Assembly (NCBI GenBank): GCA_038239485.1
Contig: JBBSET010000071.1
Coordinates: forward strand, 1-14,567
Source: DASQEH01 sp038239485
GTDB lineage: Bacteria > Actinomycetota > Actinomycetes > Propionibacteriales > Nocardioidaceae
Length of the DNA: 14,567 nucleotides
Direction of reading: 5' to 3'
Made by a program: the position numbers and the translations under genes. Below the pieces are notes generated by a model. That model was given only the letters and a program-made list of their open reading frames with translations. It did no database searches and was not told where the DNA came from. Shown one piece after another: positions 6,532 through 13,358 of the stretch (position 1 is the stretch's first letter; every line of letters begins with the position of its first letter).

Positions 6532-7770
6532 TCAGGCTGAGCGGAAGGCGATCGCGACGTTGTGGCCGCCGAAACCGAATGAGTTGTTGAGCGCCGCCAG
6601 GTCGCCAGCGGGCAGCGTCCGCTGCTCCGTCGCGATGTCGAGCTTGACGGCTGGGTCGAGGTTGTCGAGGTTGATCGTCGGCGGTACGACCCTGTCGTGG
6701 ATCGCCATGATGGTCGCGACGGACTCGAGCGCTCCCGCACCGCCCAGCAGGTGGCCCGTCATCGACTTGGTCGACGTGACCACGACGTGGTCGATCTCGC
6801 CGCCGAGCGCGGCCACGATGGCCAAGCACTCCGCTATGTCGCCCTGCGGTGTCGAGGTCGCATGGGCGTTGATGTGGTGGATGTCGCGCGGCGCGAGGCC
6901 CGCCTCGCTCAGGGCGATCTTGATGGCGCGGGTGGCCCCCAGCCCCTCGGGGTCGGGCTGGGCGATGTCGTGGCTGTCGGCGGTGATACCGGCGCCGGCC
7001 ACCTCGGCATACACGGTGGCGCCGCGAGCGGCGGCGTGCTCGGCACTCTCGATAACCAGCACAGCGGCGCCCTCACCGAGCAGGAAGCCGTCCCGGGCGA
7101 TGTCCCACGGCCGCGACGCACGTTCCGGGTCGTCGTTGCGTTTCGACAACGCCATCATCTGCGCGAATGCCGCCAACGGCAGCGGGTGGATGGCCGCCTC
7201 CGTTCCGCCGACCACGACCACGTCGGCCCGGTTGAGCCGGATCATGTCGATACCGTGGGCGATCGCCTCGTTCCCGGATGCACACGCCGACACGGGGGTG
7301 TGGACCCCCGCCTTGGCTCCCAGCGCCAGCCCGACGTTGGCCGCGGGGCTGTTGGGCATCAGCATGGGGATCGACAGCGGGGAGACCCGGCGGGGACCCT
7401 TGTCCCGCAGTGCGTCGTAGTTGTTCAGCAGTGTGGTGACCCCGCCGATACCCGACGCGATCGCCACCCCGAGCCGCTCCGGGTCGACGGTGGTGTCGGT
7501 ATGCCCGCTGTCGGCCCAGGCCTCGAGCGCGGCGATGAGGGCGAACTGCCCGGACCTGTCCAGCCGCCGAGCCTTGACGCGGTCGAGCACCTCGAGAGGC
7601 TCGACCGCGACGCGGGCGGCGATCCGGACCGGCAGTGGCTCGGCCCAGTCCTCGGTGAGCACGCGTGCGCCGGACGTCCCGGCCAGCAGCGCCGCCCAGG
7701 TCGACGGCACGTCACCGCCGACGGGTGACGTCGCACCGATCCCGGTGACGACGATTCGTTGAGACGTCAT
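6532..7770 (-). CDS. fabF: 3-oxoacyl-ACP synthase II (KAS II)
   Basis: The 412-residue cytoplasmic enzyme condenses acyl chains with malonyl-ACP in each elongation round. Catalytic residues are all present: Cys163 in SACASGNEA, His303 in NAHATSTPQGD, Lys335 and His340 in STKSMTGHLLGGAGALE; the closing LNNSFGFGGHN is also typical. The start at ATG 7770 (MTSQRIVVTGIG) is preferred to GTG 7782, because the anti-Shine-Dalgarno match GAGGTGA overlaps that GTG and lies 8 nt before the ATG. The gene is 63 nt downstream of acpP and 7 nt upstream of accD. Mycobacteria have kasA and kasB at this position; here there is one copy. Confidence 0.96.
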   Translation of the reverse strand: MTSQRIVVTGIGATSPVGGDVPSTWAALLAGTSGARVLTEDWAEPLPVRIAARVAVEPLEVLDRVKARRLDRSGQFALIAALEAWADSGHTDTTVDPERLGVAIASGIGGVTTLLNNYDALRDKGPRRVSPLSIPMLMPNSPAANVGLALGAKAGVHTPVSACASGNEAIAHGIDMIRLNRADVVVVGGTEAAIHPLPLAAFAQMMALSKRNDDPERASRPWDIARDGFLLGEGAAVLVIESAEHAAARGATVYAEVAGAGITADSHDIAQPDPEGLGATRAIKIALSEAGLAPRDIHHINAHATSTPQGDIAECLAIVAALGGEIDHVVVTSTKSMTGHLLGGAGALESVATIMAIHDRVVPPTINLDNLDPAVKLDIATEQRTLPAGDLAALNNSFGFGGHNVAIAFRSA

Positions 7771-7833
7771 TGGAGTGGTCACCTCGTCTGTTGAGGGCCG
7801 GGCTCAGGGCGAGCTACCCGGCGGCGGCGTCGC

Positions 7834-8085
7834 TCAGGCCTCGCCCTGATGCGTCTCGATGAAAGCGACGGCGTCGCCGACGGTCTTGAGGTTCTTGACC
7901 TCGTCGTCGGGGATCTTGACGTTGAAGCTCTCCTCGGCCGCGACCACGACCTCGACCATCGACAGCGAGTCGACGTCGAGGTCGTCGGTGAAGGACTTGT
8001 CGAGCTGGACGTCCTCCGCGGGGATACCGGCGACCTCGTTGACGATGTCGGCGAGTCCGGAACGGATCTCCTCAGTGCTGGCCAT
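7834..8085 (-). CDS. acpP: Acyl carrier protein
   Basis: This small acidic protein of 83 residues carries growing acyl chains as thioesters on 4'-phosphopantetheine. The attachment serine is Ser40 within DLDVDSLSMVEV, the standard ACP motif at the start of helix 2. Length and charge fit a type II FAS ACP; it lacks the long C-terminal extension of mycobacterial AcpM. AAGGAG lies 8 nt before ATG 8085. The gene sits between fabH (90-nt gap with a stem-loop) and fabF, as in Streptomyces fabDHPF clusters. Confidence 0.97.
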   Translation of the reverse strand: MASTEEIRSGLADIVNEVAGIPAEDVQLDKSFTDDLDVDSLSMVEVVVAAEESFNVKIPDDEVKNLKTVGDAVAFIETHQGEA

Positions 8086-8122
8086 ATAGGTGGCTCCTTC
8101 TCGTGACGTGATGTGGTGGACG

Positions 8123-8144
8123 GTCCCCGAGGTCGTTCGGGGAC
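8123..8144 (-). promoter_or_regulatory. Perfect 8-bp stem-loop in the fabH-acpP gap
   Basis: GTCCCCGA (8123-8130) and TCGGGGAC (8137-8144) form a GC-rich hairpin with a 6-nt loop, 37 nt ahead of acpP. No T-tract follows on the minus strand. It could be an RNA-processing or stability element that raises acpP mRNA over fabH, or a leaky terminator. The pairing is seen directly; the role is inferred. Confidence 0.5.
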
Positions 8145-8175
8145 TCCGCAGACGTGCTGCAGAAACGGGGGGAGG

Positions 8176-9180
8176 TCACGGCAGGGTGACCACCTGGGCG
8201 GCGTACGACAGACCGGCACCGAACGCGATGAAGAGCGCCGTCTGCCCGCTGCTGGCCTCACCGGATTCGAGCAGGGCCGCCGCTGCCAGTGGAATCGAGG
8301 CCGCTGACGTGTTGCCCTGGTAGGCGATGTCGCGGGCGATCACGACGTGCTCGGGCAGCCTGAGCGCTCGCGCCATCGCGTCGGTGATCCGCATGTTGGC
8401 CTGGTGCGGCACGAAGACGTCGAGGTCCTCGATCATCACCCCGGCCCGGTCGAGCGCCTCGCGGGCGATCTTGGCCATCTCGAAGGAGGCCCAGCGAAAC
8501 ACCGGGTTGCCGTCCATCCGCAACGTCGGCATCTCCGGCGTCTCCATCTCGAGGACGTCGCTCCAGCTCTGGATCTGGCGGATGAAGTCGTACTTCGAGC
8601 CGTCCGCCCCCCAGACGATCGGGCCGATGCCCTCGACGTCGGATGGACCGATCACGGCGGCGCCCGCCCCGTCGGCGAAGATGAAGGCCGTGCCGCGGTC
8701 GGTCGGGTCGGTGATGTCGGAGAGCCGCTCGACACCGATGGCGAGGACGTACTTCGCGCTTCCCGACCTCACCATGTCGGCGCCGAGGCCGACCGCGTGG
8801 CAGAACCCCGCGCAGGCCGCGGAGATGTCGAAGGCGGGAGCCGGCCCGGCGCCCAGCTCGTCGGCGATCAGGGTGGCGACAGCGGGCGTCTGCATCAAGT
8901 GCGACACGGTCGCGACGATCACGCAGTCGATCTGAGCCGCGGCGATGTCCGCGCGCTCCAGTGCCTTCTTCGACGCCTGCACGCTCATCATCTGCACTGT
9001 CTCGTGGGGTTCGGCGAACCGGCGCTCGATGATGCCCGACCGGGTACGGATCCACTCGTCGCTGGAGTCGATCCGCTCGCAGATCTCCGCATTGGTCACC
9101 ACCCTGCTGGGCCGGTATCCCGCGATGCTGAGGATCCGGGCGTGCTCGGACCCCTTGGCGGTGGAGATCGTCGCGGTCAT
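8176..9180 (-). CDS. fabH: 3-oxoacyl-ACP synthase III (KAS III)
   Basis: The 334-residue enzyme starts fatty acid synthesis by condensing an acyl-CoA primer with malonyl-ACP; in actinobacteria branched or straight primers are possible. The catalytic triad is visible: Cys123 in ISAACAGFCHA, His259 in VPHQANMRI and Asn290 in YQGNTSAASIP. The N-terminal SDEWIRTRSGI is also a FabH signature. ATG 9180 is chosen because it lies 1 nt after the fabD stop (TGA, A, then ATG), suggesting translational coupling; residues upstream in the open frame do not look like FabH. Primer preference cannot be read by eye. Confidence 0.96.
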   Translation of the reverse strand: MTATISTAKGSEHARILSIAGYRPSRVVTNAEICERIDSSDEWIRTRSGIIERRFAEPHETVQMMSVQASKKALERADIAAAQIDCVIVATVSHLMQTPAVATLIADELGAGPAPAFDISAACAGFCHAVGLGADMVRSGSAKYVLAIGVERLSDITDPTDRGTAFIFADGAGAAVIGPSDVEGIGPIVWGADGSKYDFIRQIQSWSDVLEMETPEMPTLRMDGNPVFRWASFEMAKIAREALDRAGVMIEDLDVFVPHQANMRITDAMARALRLPEHVVIARDIAYQGNTSAASIPLAAAALLESGEASSGQTALFIAFGAGLSYAAQVVTLP

Positions 9181-9181
9181 C

Positions 9182-10375
9182 TCATTCGCTTTCCGGGTGC
9201 AGTCGAACCAGGGGTTGGCCGGGCGACACGAGGTCGCCGTCCTCGACGATCCACTCGACGATGGTGCCGCCGTAGGGGGCGAACACCGGCGTCGTGCCTC
9301 GGAGGTTCGTGACCTCGCCGACAGCACCGCCCGGTGTCAGCTGGACCCCCTGAGGGATGTCGTCGGCGCGGGCGAAGGTGCCTTTGGCCGGGGACACCAG
9401 CATCCGCCACGTCGGAGTCGAGTCGATCGGCGATGCGTCGCCGTGCTTCTCCACGAATGCGCGTGCGTCGTCGAGCTGGTCGGGGGTCTTGAGGGCGAAT
9501 GTCTCGACTCCCTTGAGCTGCCGCTTCGCGATCCCGGTGAGGGTGCCGGCCGGAGGCATCTCGAGTAGCCCGGTGATCCCCAGGTCGGCCATCGTCTGCA
9601 TGCACAGGTCCCACCGCACCGGCGTACTGACCTGCGTCACCAGCCGCTTGAGCACCTCAGGGCCGCTGTGGATGACCTGGCCGTCGCGGTTGGAGATCAG
9701 CCGGGTCCGGGTGTCGCGTGTGGACATGGCCCTGGCGAGTCGGGCGAGCACCTCGACCGCGGGGCGCATGTGCTCGGTGTGGAATGCTCCGGCGACGCTG
9801 AGCGGGATCAGCCGCGCCTTCGCGGGCGGTTCGGCCGCGAGCTCGTCGAGCTGGTCGCGAGTGCCGGCCGCGACCAGCTGGCCGGCGCCGTTGTCGTTGG
9901 CGGCGACGAGACCGAGGCGATCCAGGGTCTGCAGGACCTCGTCACGGTCGCCACCCAGGATCGCCGACATACCGGTCGCCGTCTTCGCCGATGCGCGGGC
10001 CATCGCCTGGCCGCGCTCGCGGACGAAGACCATCGCCTGCTCGGCGCTGATGACACCGGCACCTGCGGCGGCGGCGATCTCTCCGACGCTGTGGCCGGTG
10101 AGTCCGCCGAGTCGGCCGAACGCGTCGGCCGGGTGCGGGAAGAGCGAGAGCGCCGCAAGCAGGCTGGCGGCGACCAGGAGCGGCTGGGCGACCGCAGTGT
10201 CGCGGATCCGGTCGGCATCCGCCTCGGTGCCGTAGTACTCCAGATCCAGGTCGGCGACCGCCGAGAGCCAGTTGAGCCGGTCCGCGAAGCTGGGTACCTC
10301 GAGCCAAGGCTTCAGGAAACCCGGAGCCTGGGCCCCCTGTCCAGGGGCAGCAATGACGAGCACGGCTTCCATCAT
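9182..10375 (-). CDS. fabD: Malonyl-CoA:ACP transacylase with extra C-terminal biotinyl/lipoyl-like domain
   Basis: The enzyme moves malonyl from CoA to ACP. Residues 1-~300 are a full FabD: PGQGAQ (Gln13, Gln16), nucleophile Ser96 in GHSVGE, Arg121 in RERGQAM and His199 in GAFHTEHM. At 397 residues it is ~85-95 longer than usual FabD (about 300-316). The extra part (~325-393) reads like a biotinyl/lipoyl hammerhead: LVSPAKGTF, then FAPYGGTIVEWIVEDGDLV and SPGQPLVRL. The residue where carboxylase carriers have the biotinyl lysine (7 before the Ala-Pro) is Arg359, so it should not be biotinylated. The start at ATG 10375 (or 10372) is chosen because family members begin right before the VLVIAAPGQG strand; the ribosome site is weak. 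GTG 10390 is also in frame. Confidence 0.92.
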   Translation of the reverse strand: MMEAVLVIAAPGQGAQAPGFLKPWLEVPSFADRLNWLSAVADLDLEYYGTEADADRIRDTAVAQPLLVAASLLAALSLFPHPADAFGRLGGLTGHSVGEIAAAAGAGVISAEQAMVFVRERGQAMARASAKTATGMSAILGGDRDEVLQTLDRLGLVAANDNGAGQLVAAGTRDQLDELAAEPPAKARLIPLSVAGAFHTEHMRPAVEVLARLARAMSTRDTRTRLISNRDGQVIHSGPEVLKRLVTQVSTPVRWDLCMQTMADLGITGLLEMPPAGTLTGIAKRQLKGVETFALKTPDQLDDARAFVEKHGDASPIDSTPTWRMLVSPAKGTFARADDIPQGVQLTPGGAVGEVTNLRGTTPVFAPYGGTIVEWIVEDGDLVSPGQPLVRLHPESE

Positions 10376-10432
10376 GCCGTCTCGAAGCACTGGGCCCGGC
10401 GTTCAGCGGAGACGAAAGTGAGTGGCGTGTCC

Positions 10433-10449
10433 TTGTAGGAATCCTACAA
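10433..10449. promoter_or_regulatory. 17-bp palindrome at the fasR-fabD junction, candidate operator
   Basis: TTGTAGGA-A-TCCTACAA is a perfect inverted repeat with a 1-nt centre. It overlaps the fasR stop codon (10444-10446) and lies 57 nt before fabD. On the minus strand it contains TAGGAT, a possible -10. FasR-type regulators are known to bind upstream of the fabD/fas genes they control, so this is a natural candidate site, but the link is inferred. It lacks a T-tract and is short for a terminator. Confidence 0.5.
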
Positions 10450-11595
10450 AGCGAGCAGCCGGCCCAGCGTCAGGGCGATGCGCAGCGTGTAGGCGTCGCG
10501 GGCCTCCGCGGGCGTCAACCCCGTCACGTCGGCGATCCTGCGGAGGCGGTATCGCACCGTGTTGGGATGGACGAACAGCACCCGGCCGGTCGCCTCGATC
10601 GAGCCGCTGGCGTCGAGGTACGCCGTCAGCGTCTCCAACAGGCCGGATCCGGCCTCGACCAGAGGGTGGTAGACCGAAGACACGAGCTGGCGGCGTGCAT
10701 GGCCGTCGCCGGACAGAGACCGCTCGGGCAGCAGGTCGTCGCTGGACACCGGTCGCGGCGCCTCCGGCCATGCGACCGCGGCCCTCAGCCCCGCGACCGC
10801 CGAGCGCGCCGAGACGTTGGCACCGAGAAGGTCCTCCACGACGGGTCCCGTCACGATCGGACCCGCACCGAAGTGGTCGGCGATGACACTGGCCGCCTTG
10901 TCGAGGTCGTCGACACCACCGAGGACGACGACGAGGCGGTCGCCCTGCACGGCGCACAGCGCGTCCAGCCGCGCTGACCGGGCCGAGCGCTTGATGGCGT
11001 CGACGACCTTGGCCGAGTCTCCGCTGGGCGTGAACCCGAGCACGACGCAGACGCCGTTGGGCGACGCCCATCCCAGGGCCGTGGCACGCGAGCGCACCGC
11101 CTCGTCTGCTTCGCCGCGCAGCACGGAGTCGACGACGAGGGCTTCGAGGCGGGCGTCCCACGCACCCCGCTGCTCGGCTGCCCTGGCATAGACCGCAGCC
11201 GCGGCGAAGGCGACCTCGCGGGAGTACAGCATCACCGACTCGCGGACGCGCGGTGCGTCGGCCGGACCGACCACGTCCTCGACCTGCGCCTCGACCACTC
11301 CGATGGTCGTCCGCACCATCTCGACGGTCTGTTGGAACGAGACGACACCCATCAGCTCCTGGGGCGCCGCGCCGAAGATGTCGGCCGTCGTCGCGCTGCT
11401 GGATGACGGGTCCCGGAACCACTCCACGAACGACGAGATGCCGGCGCCGGCGGTCAGCCCGATCCACGACCGGTTCTCGGCGCTCAGCTCGCGAAACCAG
11501 CCCAGCTGCTCGTGCATCTCGGCGAGCGCCCCCTGCGTCAGCATCCCTATCGATGCCTCGAGCCGCTCGATCGCCCCGTCTCGGCCAGCTGCCAT
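10444..11595 (-). CDS. fasR: PucR-family transcriptional regulator, probable FasR
   Basis: The 383-residue protein ends in a PucR-type helix-turn-helix (about 319-358): LLETLTAYLDASGSIEATG, then FVHPNTVRYRLRRI, the DNA-recognition part of the HTH_30 family. Upstream, about residues 175-290, is a GGDEF-like CdaR/PucR central domain (VCVVLGFTPSG, DRLVVVLGG). The N-terminal ~160 residues are helical and could bind a ligand. In Streptomyces and Mycobacterium the regulator at this position, FasR, activates the fab/fas genes and responds to long-chain acyl-CoA; position and architecture support the same name here. ATG 11595 is the first start and has no good ribosome site, but TAGGCT lies 6 nt upstream, suggesting a leaderless message. 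The gene is divergent from the PHP gene. Confidence 0.88.
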   Translation of the reverse strand: MAAGRDGAIERLEASIGMLTQGALAEMHEQLGWFRELSAENRSWIGLTAGAGISSFVEWFRDPSSSSATTADIFGAAPQELMGVVSFQQTVEMVRTTIGVVEAQVEDVVGPADAPRVRESVMLYSREVAFAAAAVYARAAEQRGAWDARLEALVVDSVLRGEADEAVRSRATALGWASPNGVCVVLGFTPSGDSAKVVDAIKRSARSARLDALCAVQGDRLVVVLGGVDDLDKAASVIADHFGAGPIVTGPVVEDLLGANVSARSAVAGLRAAVAWPEAPRPVSSDDLLPERSLSGDGHARRQLVSSVYHPLVEAGSGLLETLTAYLDASGSIEATGRVLFVHPNTVRYRLRRIADVTGLTPAEARDAYTLRIALTLGRLLAL

Positions 11596-11601
11596 GCCCT
11601 G

Positions 11602-11607
11602 AGCCTA
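11602..11607 (-). promoter_or_regulatory. Putative -10 element of a leaderless fasR transcript
   Basis: On the minus strand TAGGCT (TANNNT) ends 6 nt before the ATG of fasR, so +1 would coincide with the start codon. The absence of a Shine-Dalgarno sequence fits. No clear -35 is seen 17-18 nt upstream (GATGGT). The 89-bp gap also has to contain the promoter of the divergent PHP gene; TACCAT at 11624-11629 is a weak candidate for it. Confidence 0.4.
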
Positions 11608-11684
11608 CCGACGGCGAGACAGGTACCATCGGCACATAGTTGTGACGACCGGACAAGAGGCGAGACCTACGGCAGGAGCGCAGC

Positions 11685-12704
11685 GTGGACGGGATCGCGG
11701 CATTGTCGGAGGTGGCGTACTGGCTGGAGCGTGACCGCGCCGATACGCATCGTGTCCAGGCATACCGGAAGGCGTCCTGGGCCTTGGCGGAGCTCCCTGC
11801 CGACGAGCTGGCGACTCGGATCGCCGCGGGCACGCTGACGGAGGTCGCGTCGGTCGGCACGAAGACCGCCAGCATCGTCATGCAGGCCAGCGCCGGCGAG
11901 GTGCCGATGTATCTCGCCGAGCTGAGGGAGCGCGGAGCTGCTCCGCTGGCGCCCGGGGGGGAGGCGCTCCGCGAGGTTCTGCGCGGCGACCTGCACTCCC
12001 ACTCGATCTGGTCTGACGGAGGGTCTCCGATCGAGGAGATGGTGGGGGTCGCCCGCGCGCTCGGGCACGAGTATCTCGCCCTCACCGACCACTCACCACG
12101 ACTCACCGTCGCACGCGGACTGACCGAGGAGCGACTCACCGAGCAGCTGGAGGTCGTCGCTGCGATCAACGCCGACCTCGACGACATGACGCTGCTTCCG
12201 GCCATCGAGGTCGACATCCTGGAGGACGGGAGGCTGGACCAGACCACGAAGATGCTCAAGCAGCTCGACGTGGTCGTCGCGAGCGTTCACTCGAAGCTGC
12301 GCGCGGACTCCAAGACGATGACGCTGCGCATGGTCGGGGGCATCGCCAACCGGTTCACCAACGTGTTGGGACACTGCACCGGGCGGCTGGTGACCGGGGG
12401 GCGAGGCCAGCGGCCGGAGTCGACCTTCGACGCCGACGTCGTGTTCGCGGCGTGCGCGCAGTTCAACGTGGCCGTCGAGATCAACTCCCGACCCGAGCGC
12501 CGCGACCCACCGTCGCGCCTGATCGCACTGGCACTGGAGGCTGGCTGCCTGTTCAGCATCGACACCGACGCGCACGCGCCTGGCCAGCTCTCCTTCCTGG
12601 ACTACGGCTGTGCTCGAGCGGTCGCCAACGGCGTACCGGCCGACCGGATCGTGAACACCTGGCCGCTGGACCGGCTGCTCGACTGGACCCATGCGAAGCG
12701 GTGA
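11685..12704 (+). CDS. PHP-domain metal-dependent phosphoesterase with PolX-like helix-hairpin-helix N-terminus
   Basis: The protein has 339 residues and GTG start 11685 with AGGAG 6 nt upstream. Residues 1-~80 (HRVQAYRKASWALAELP, then LTEVASVGTKTASIVMQ) resemble the N-terminal DNA-binding domain of bacterial family X polymerases. Residues ~100-335 are a PHP domain with the expected metal ligands: His104 and His106 (DLHSHSIWSDG), Asp111, His136 (LTDHS), Glu175, His202, His230 (LGHCTGR), and Asp295/His297 (DTDAH). PHP domains in PolX hydrolyse phosphodiester or phosphomonoester bonds. The polymerase palm and thumb are missing, so this is a PolX without its polymerase core, or histidinol-phosphatase-like. 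A DNA repair role is plausible but unproven. The HAD gene follows after 27 nt. Confidence 0.85.
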   Translation: MDGIAALSEVAYWLERDRADTHRVQAYRKASWALAELPADELATRIAAGTLTEVASVGTKTASIVMQASAGEVPMYLAELRERGAAPLAPGGEALREVLRGDLHSHSIWSDGGSPIEEMVGVARALGHEYLALTDHSPRLTVARGLTEERLTEQLEVVAAINADLDDMTLLPAIEVDILEDGRLDQTTKMLKQLDVVVASVHSKLRADSKTMTLRMVGGIANRFTNVLGHCTGRLVTGGRGQRPESTFDADVVFAACAQFNVAVEINSRPERRDPPSRLIALALEAGCLFSIDTDAHAPGQLSFLDYGCARAVANGVPADRIVNTWPLDRLLDWTHAKR

Positions 12705-12731
12705 CCGGCGTCGGCGTGGAAAGGTAGCGAG

Positions 12732-13346
12732 ATGGCGGTCAAGGCGGTCGTGTTCGACATCGGGGGAGTGCTGGAGCGTGTGGCGGACGAGAGCTGGCTC
12801 GGAACGTGGCGGCATCGCGGCATGTCGGACGCCGAGCTCGACGCCGCCTTGGCAGAGATCGACCCTGATGGGCTGATTCCCGTCGGGCGGATGAGCGAGG
12901 ACGAGTACCTGGACCGGTACGCCAACGCGCTCGGGCTGGCTCCGGACCGGATACCTGACTTTGCCGTGGCCCTGTGGGACTGGTACTGCGGGGAGCTCGA
13001 CCAGCAGATGTGCGACTTCGCGGCCTCGCTTCGGCCCCGGTACCGCACAGCGATCCTGAGCAACTCCTCGGACGGTGCGCGGCGTGAGGAGCAGGCTCGG
13101 TGGGGATTCGAAGAGCTCGTCGACGTGGTGATCTACTCGCACGAGGTCGGGCTGGCCAAGCCCGACCCCTTGATCTACCAGCTCGCCTGCGACCGGCTCG
13201 AGGTGGCTCCGGCTGAGATGGTGCTCGTCGACGACGTGCCCATCATCGTGGCGAGCGCGGCGAAGTTCGGTATCCGCGCCGTTCTGCATCGCGCCGCCGG
13301 ATCCACCATCGCGCTGGTGGAGTCGCTCCTGCACGCGACCGACTGA
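12732..13346 (+). CDS. HAD-superfamily phosphatase (HAD-IA type)
   Basis: The 204-residue protein carries the four HAD motifs: nucleophile Asp9 in VFDIGGVL, Ser110 in AILSNSS, Lys143 in GLAKPDPLIY and Asp167-Asp168 in VLVDDV. The helical cap between residues ~15 and 95 makes it a subfamily I member. The residue two after the nucleophile, normally the acid/base Asp, is Gly11. The same DxG variant occurs in the YihX-like branch, which still hydrolyses sugar phosphates, so activity is not excluded. Substrate is unknown. A purine-rich stretch (GGAAAGG) precedes ATG 12732. The gene lies 27 nt after the PHP gene, likely co-transcribed, and converges on aceE with 12 nt between stops. Confidence 0.85.
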   Translation: MAVKAVVFDIGGVLERVADESWLGTWRHRGMSDAELDAALAEIDPDGLIPVGRMSEDEYLDRYANALGLAPDRIPDFAVALWDWYCGELDQQMCDFAASLRPRYRTAILSNSSDGARREEQARWGFEELVDVVIYSHEVGLAKPDPLIYQLACDRLEVAPAEMVLVDDVPIIVASAAKFGIRAVLHRAAGSTIALVESLLHATD

Positions 13347-13358
13347 CGGTCGCGCGAC

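Noticed and set aside
6697..7728. 343-codon plus-strand open frame opposite fabF
   Set aside because: It is His/Asp/Gly/Arg-rich antisense translation, and fabF on the other strand has all catalytic residues.
7771..7782. GTG 7782 as the start of fabF
   Set aside because: The best Shine-Dalgarno match (GAGGTGA) overlaps this GTG and is correctly spaced for ATG 7770, where the KAS II N-terminal strand begins.
7771..7833. GCCGGG/CCCGGC inverted repeat in the acpP-fabF gap as an attenuator
   Set aside because: It has a six-base GC stem with a 14-nt loop, common by chance at this base composition, and no supporting elements.
10403..12259. 618-codon minus-strand open frame crossing fasR and the PHP gene
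   Set aside because: It is an out-of-frame shadow of fasR in high-GC DNA, with long Arg/Gly/Ser-rich low-complexity translation and no recognisable domain; fasR in the other frame has clear PucR motifs.
12093..13334. 413-codon minus-strand open frame opposite the PHP and HAD genes
   Set aside because: The translation has no domain signature, while the plus strand encodes complete PHP and HAD motifs; typical antisense frame from GC-rich third positions.
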